A stretch of 64,000 nucleotides of DNA, from NCBI RefSeq assembly GCF_030499575.1, contig NZ_JASTLC010000001.1, forward strand, positions 7,154,001 through 7,218,000. Reading direction: 5' to 3'. This document shows positions 61,713 to 64,000 of the stretch, piece after piece. A program made the position numbers and the translations under genes. Within the stretch, counting starts at the first letter, position 1. Each line of letters starts with the position of its first letter. The DNA is from Streptomyces sp. DG2A-72. GTDB lineage: Bacteria > Actinomycetota > Actinomycetes > Streptomycetales > Streptomycetaceae. A model generated the notes under the pieces. That model saw only the letters and a list, made by a program, of their open reading frames with translations. It ran no database searches and was not told the origin of the DNA.

Positions 61713-62440
61713 CCGACGCCAGGCCGATCCTCGTGCTGTGGGACATCGACCGCACCCTGCTGTACGTCGGTGACATCGACCGGCAGGTGTACCGGGAGAC
61801 CTTCGCCGAGATTGTCGGCCGCCCCGCGGAACGCCTTCCGGCCCGCGGCACCGGCGTCACCATGCCTCTCGCCATTCGATCCCTGCTTCTGGACAACGGC
61901 GTCCCCGAGGCAGACGTCCCCGGCCTGGTGCCGCGCATGGTGGAACTCCTGCCGCAGCGCCTCGCCGCGCATACCGACGACCTTCGTGAGCAAGGCGTGC
62001 TCCTGCCTGGCGCCGTGGACGCGCTCAAGGCCGTACACGCGCAACCGGGCTGCGTTCCTACCGTCGTCACGGGAAACCTCAAGCCCAACGCGCTGCTGAA
62101 GCTCGAAGCGTTCCACCTCGACGAGTTCCTTGACACGGAGATCGGCGGATACTCCTCGGACAACGACCACCGCCCAGCTCTCGTCGCCGTCGCACAGGAG
62201 CGAGCCCAGGCCAAGTACGGGACCACCGCTTTCACCCGCTCCAACACGGTCATCATCGGAGACTCCCTCGAAGACGTCCGTACCGGGCTTGAGGGCGGTG
62301 CTCCTGTGATCGGAGTCGCGTCTGGCAAGACCACCGCCGATGAACTTGCTGCGGCCGGCGCAGACCTGGTCCTCGACAGTCTCGAAGGCGTTCCTCGGCT
62401 CCTGGACGCGATCGCTGCGACGACCCGCAATCGCGCCTGA
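61709..62440 (+). CDS. HAD hydrolase coupled to the XRE-TPR gene
   Basis: The 243-residue product from TTG 61709 has motif I WDIDRTLL (D-x-D-x-T), motif II VVTGNLKPN, motif III HRPALVAVAQ and motif IV VIIGDSLEDVRTG. A helical cap of about 70 residues sits between motifs I and II, as in phosphoglycolate-phosphatase-like enzymes. It should dephosphorylate a small molecule. The 4-bp overlap with the regulator gene implies it works with that system. Confidence 0.85.
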   Translation: MTDARPILVLWDIDRTLLYVGDIDRQVYRETFAEIVGRPAERLPARGTGVTMPLAIRSLLLDNGVPEADVPGLVPRMVELLPQRLAAHTDDLREQGVLLPGAVDALKAVHAQPGCVPTVVTGNLKPNALLKLEAFHLDEFLDTEIGGYSSDNDHRPALVAVAQERAQAKYGTTAFTRSNTVIIGDSLEDVRTGLEGGAPVIGVASGKTTADELAAAGADLVLDSLEGVPRLLDAIAATTRNRA

Positions 62441-62547
62441 TGGCGGCTGCCCCGTAGAAGGCCTCAACTGCCCGTATTACATGAGTGATACCGGCACGCG
62501 TATACCCCCGCCTACGCTGTCGGGCGCAGACGAGAAACGGGGGTGCG

Positions 62548-64000
62548 ATGCCAAGGCACGCTCGCGTATGCGCTGACTGCGGATGCCGCTTAAGCCAGTA
62601 CAACGACGAAGACCGGTGTGCCACGTGCGCACGCGACAGACGTCTCGACATCCGCCTTCAACACCGCGTTCCGGACACGGTCTGGCACGATCCGGAAGTT
62701 CAGGCTGCACTCGCCGCCTGGGACTTCGGGCGGGCGAGCCGTCTCATCCGCGAGCGGGCGAAGCTCCGCCAGGAGGACATGGCCCACATGACGGGGCTCA
62801 GCCAGGGTTTCCTGTCCATGCTCGAAGCAGGAACGCGCCGGCTGACGAACCTCGACAAGGTCGCGAGGTTCCTCAACGGCATCGAAACACCTGACGCCTT
62901 GCTCCCCCCACCGTTCCGTGAGCATCACGCAGTTCTCACGCCACTGCCGTTGCCGCACCCAGGCCCACCCGCCGTCGATCTCCAGGTCGCGAGCGGCGAG
63001 CAGGCAGCGGACCTCTACGAACTCGCGACACAAGCTGCGGCCCAGTCACTGCAGTTCGCGGAAGTGGCCACGAAGAGCAACGTGAGCGACGTCGAGCTTC
63101 AGGGGCTGGAATCCAGGATCACCCGGATCGCGACGGACTACGTCCACGCTCCGCTGTACCCGCTCTTCCACGACCTGCTGTCGACGAGAGACCAACTCTT
63201 CTCGCTGCTGAGCGGCCACCAACCCCCGGGCCAAACCCGCGAGCTGTACCTCCTCGCCGGCACGAGTTGCCTGCTCCTCGCCCACGCGTCACAGAATCTC
63301 GGCGACCAGGACGCCGCTGTCGCCCAACTACAGACGGCCGGGACCCTCGCCGAGCACGCCGACCACGACGATCTCCGGGCATGGGTCAAGGGCACAGCCG
63401 CACTGATCGCGGAGTGGTCAACCCACCGGTACACGGCCCTCGAGTACACACAACAGGCGATCCGGTTCGCCCCCGTCGGCGAGACCCGGGTCAGAACCGC
63501 GGCGATCGGGGCCAGGGCCGCGGCACGCATCGGAGACCGGAACACGGCACTGGCAGCGCTCAAGGAGCTTGAGCATGCCCGCGAGGAGCAGACAGACCCC
63601 AACGGACTCACCAGATTCGGAGGGTTGCTCACCTTCCCGGAAGCCAAGCAGGAGTACTACATCGGCGGAACGTACGCCCTCCTCGGCGAACACGAGAGGG
63701 CCGAGCAGCACGCCGCCGCAGCGATCGATCTGTACGAGATGGGCCCGAAGGAGCAGCGGTCGTACGGCGACGAAGCACTGGCGCGCCTCGACATCGTCAC
63801 CGCGCGCATCGCCGCTGGGGAGATCGAGGGAGCTGGCGAGCAACTCCAGCCCATACTGGAACTGCCGGTCGACCGTCGTATCCGACAGCTCGGCGACGCC
63901 GTGCAGGGAGTAGCTAGGCTTCTCGAAGAACCACGGTTCGCCCGGAGCCGGGTTGTTCGCGAGATCGCCGACGCCACTCGCGGCTATCAGGTGATCGACA
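62548..64000 (+). CDS. Zinc-finger / XRE / TPR regulator, 3' end outside window
   Basis: ATG 62548 follows GGGGG. The open frame runs to the window end (484 codons). It repeats the pattern of the gene at 60195: a zinc finger (CADCGCRLSQYN..CATC, Cys 8, 11, 13, 24, 27), VWHDPEVQAALAAWDFGRASRLIRER, an XRE motif LRQEDMAHMTGLSQGFLSMLEAG, and TPR-like repeats (NTALAALKELEHAREEQ; EHERAEQHAAAAIDLYEMG). A TTA codon at 62590-62592 suggests bldA control. The two genes share about 60-70% identity in the N-terminal 80 residues by eye. Confidence 0.8.
   Translation, partial: MPRHARVCADCGCRLSQYNDEDRCATCARDRRLDIRLQHRVPDTVWHDPEVQAALAAWDFGRASRLIRERAKLRQEDMAHMTGLSQGFLSMLEAGTRRLTNLDKVARFLNGIETPDALLPPPFREHHAVLTPLPLPHPGPPAVDLQVASGEQAADLYELATQAAAQSLQFAEVATKSNVSDVELQGLESRITRIATDYVHAPLYPLFHDLLSTRDQLFSLLSGHQPPGQTRELYLLAGTSCLLLAHASQNLGDQDAAVAQLQTAGTLAEHADHDDLRAWVKGTAALIAEWSTHRYTALEYTQQAIRFAPVGETRVRTAAIGARAAARIGDRNTALAALKELEHAREEQTDPNGLTRFGGLLTFPEAKQEYYIGGTYALLGEHERAEQHAAAAIDLYEMGPKEQRSYGDEALARLDIVTARIAAGEIEGAGEQLQPILELPVDRRIRQLGDAVQGVARLLEEPRFARSRVVREIADATRGYQVID

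Noticed and set aside
1..64000. tRNA, rRNA, CRISPR or phage structural genes
   Set aside because: None was recognised on reading either strand.

Overview
The window is high-GC actinobacterial DNA, almost certainly Streptomyces. Supporting signs are a complete conservon (CvnA-D plus a P450 pair), a WhiB-like protein, a DUF2637 membrane protein, a DUF6082-type protein, frequent GTG/TTG starts, 4-bp start/stop overlaps and several apparently leaderless genes. The gene content is accessory: a plasmid or integrative-element backbone, an insertion-sequence pile-up and many lineage-restricted genes. It looks like a plasmid or a chromosome arm, not a core region. No rRNA, tRNA, CRISPR array or integrase was recognised.

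Layout. (1) About 1-11 kb is a replication and mobilisation module. On the minus strand it has a replication initiator with iteron-like repeats inside its own gene, a DnaC-like ATPase, a WhiB-like protein, a DUF2637 protein, a 63-aa protein, a 90-aa protein, a MobC-like protein with a candidate oriT at its 5' end, and a relaxase. A divergent XRE regulator lies at 10.2 kb. (2) 11.1-14.1 kb is a three-gene operon: HExxH metallopeptidase, MAB_1171c-type membrane protein, amidohydrolase. (3) 14.7-17.2 kb holds a PPOX-type oxidoreductase, a small membrane protein, an amidase remnant and a broken transposase. (4) 17.3-23.5 kb is an array of five IS elements (IS5, IS630, IS701, IS630, IS630). Every boundary is CTAG, and the last two copies are tandem and nearly identical.

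(5) 23.6-43 kb carries lineage-restricted genes mixed with nucleotide- or phosphate-handling enzymes: Nudix, HAD, 2H phosphoesterase and EEP nuclease. It also has zinc-ribbon proteins (including a paralogous pair) and several decayed genes. (6) 43.2-52.8 kb is a long minus-strand gene run: APH-like kinase, SAM methyltransferase, second APH-like kinase, 66-aa peptide, ABC exporter, APH-like pseudokinase, DUF6082 protein, TPR protein, QueE-like radical SAM enzyme, 2H phosphoesterase, cupin-like protein. Many junctions are ATGA/GTGA/TGATG overlaps, and a hairpin follows the last gene. This is the best candidate for an undescribed biosynthetic or signalling system. (7) 53.2-59.2 kb holds GntR-type regulators, a Cys-rich small protein and a conservon with two P450s. 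The 3' end of one P450 was duplicated next to the operon in (6). (8) 59.3-64 kb has a small membrane protein, a Cys/His-rich protein, and two zinc-finger/XRE/TPR regulators, the first coupled to a HAD hydrolase and the second cut by the window end.

Functions rest on motifs read by eye and on memory of families. No database search was possible, so family names for the lineage-restricted proteins are tentative.
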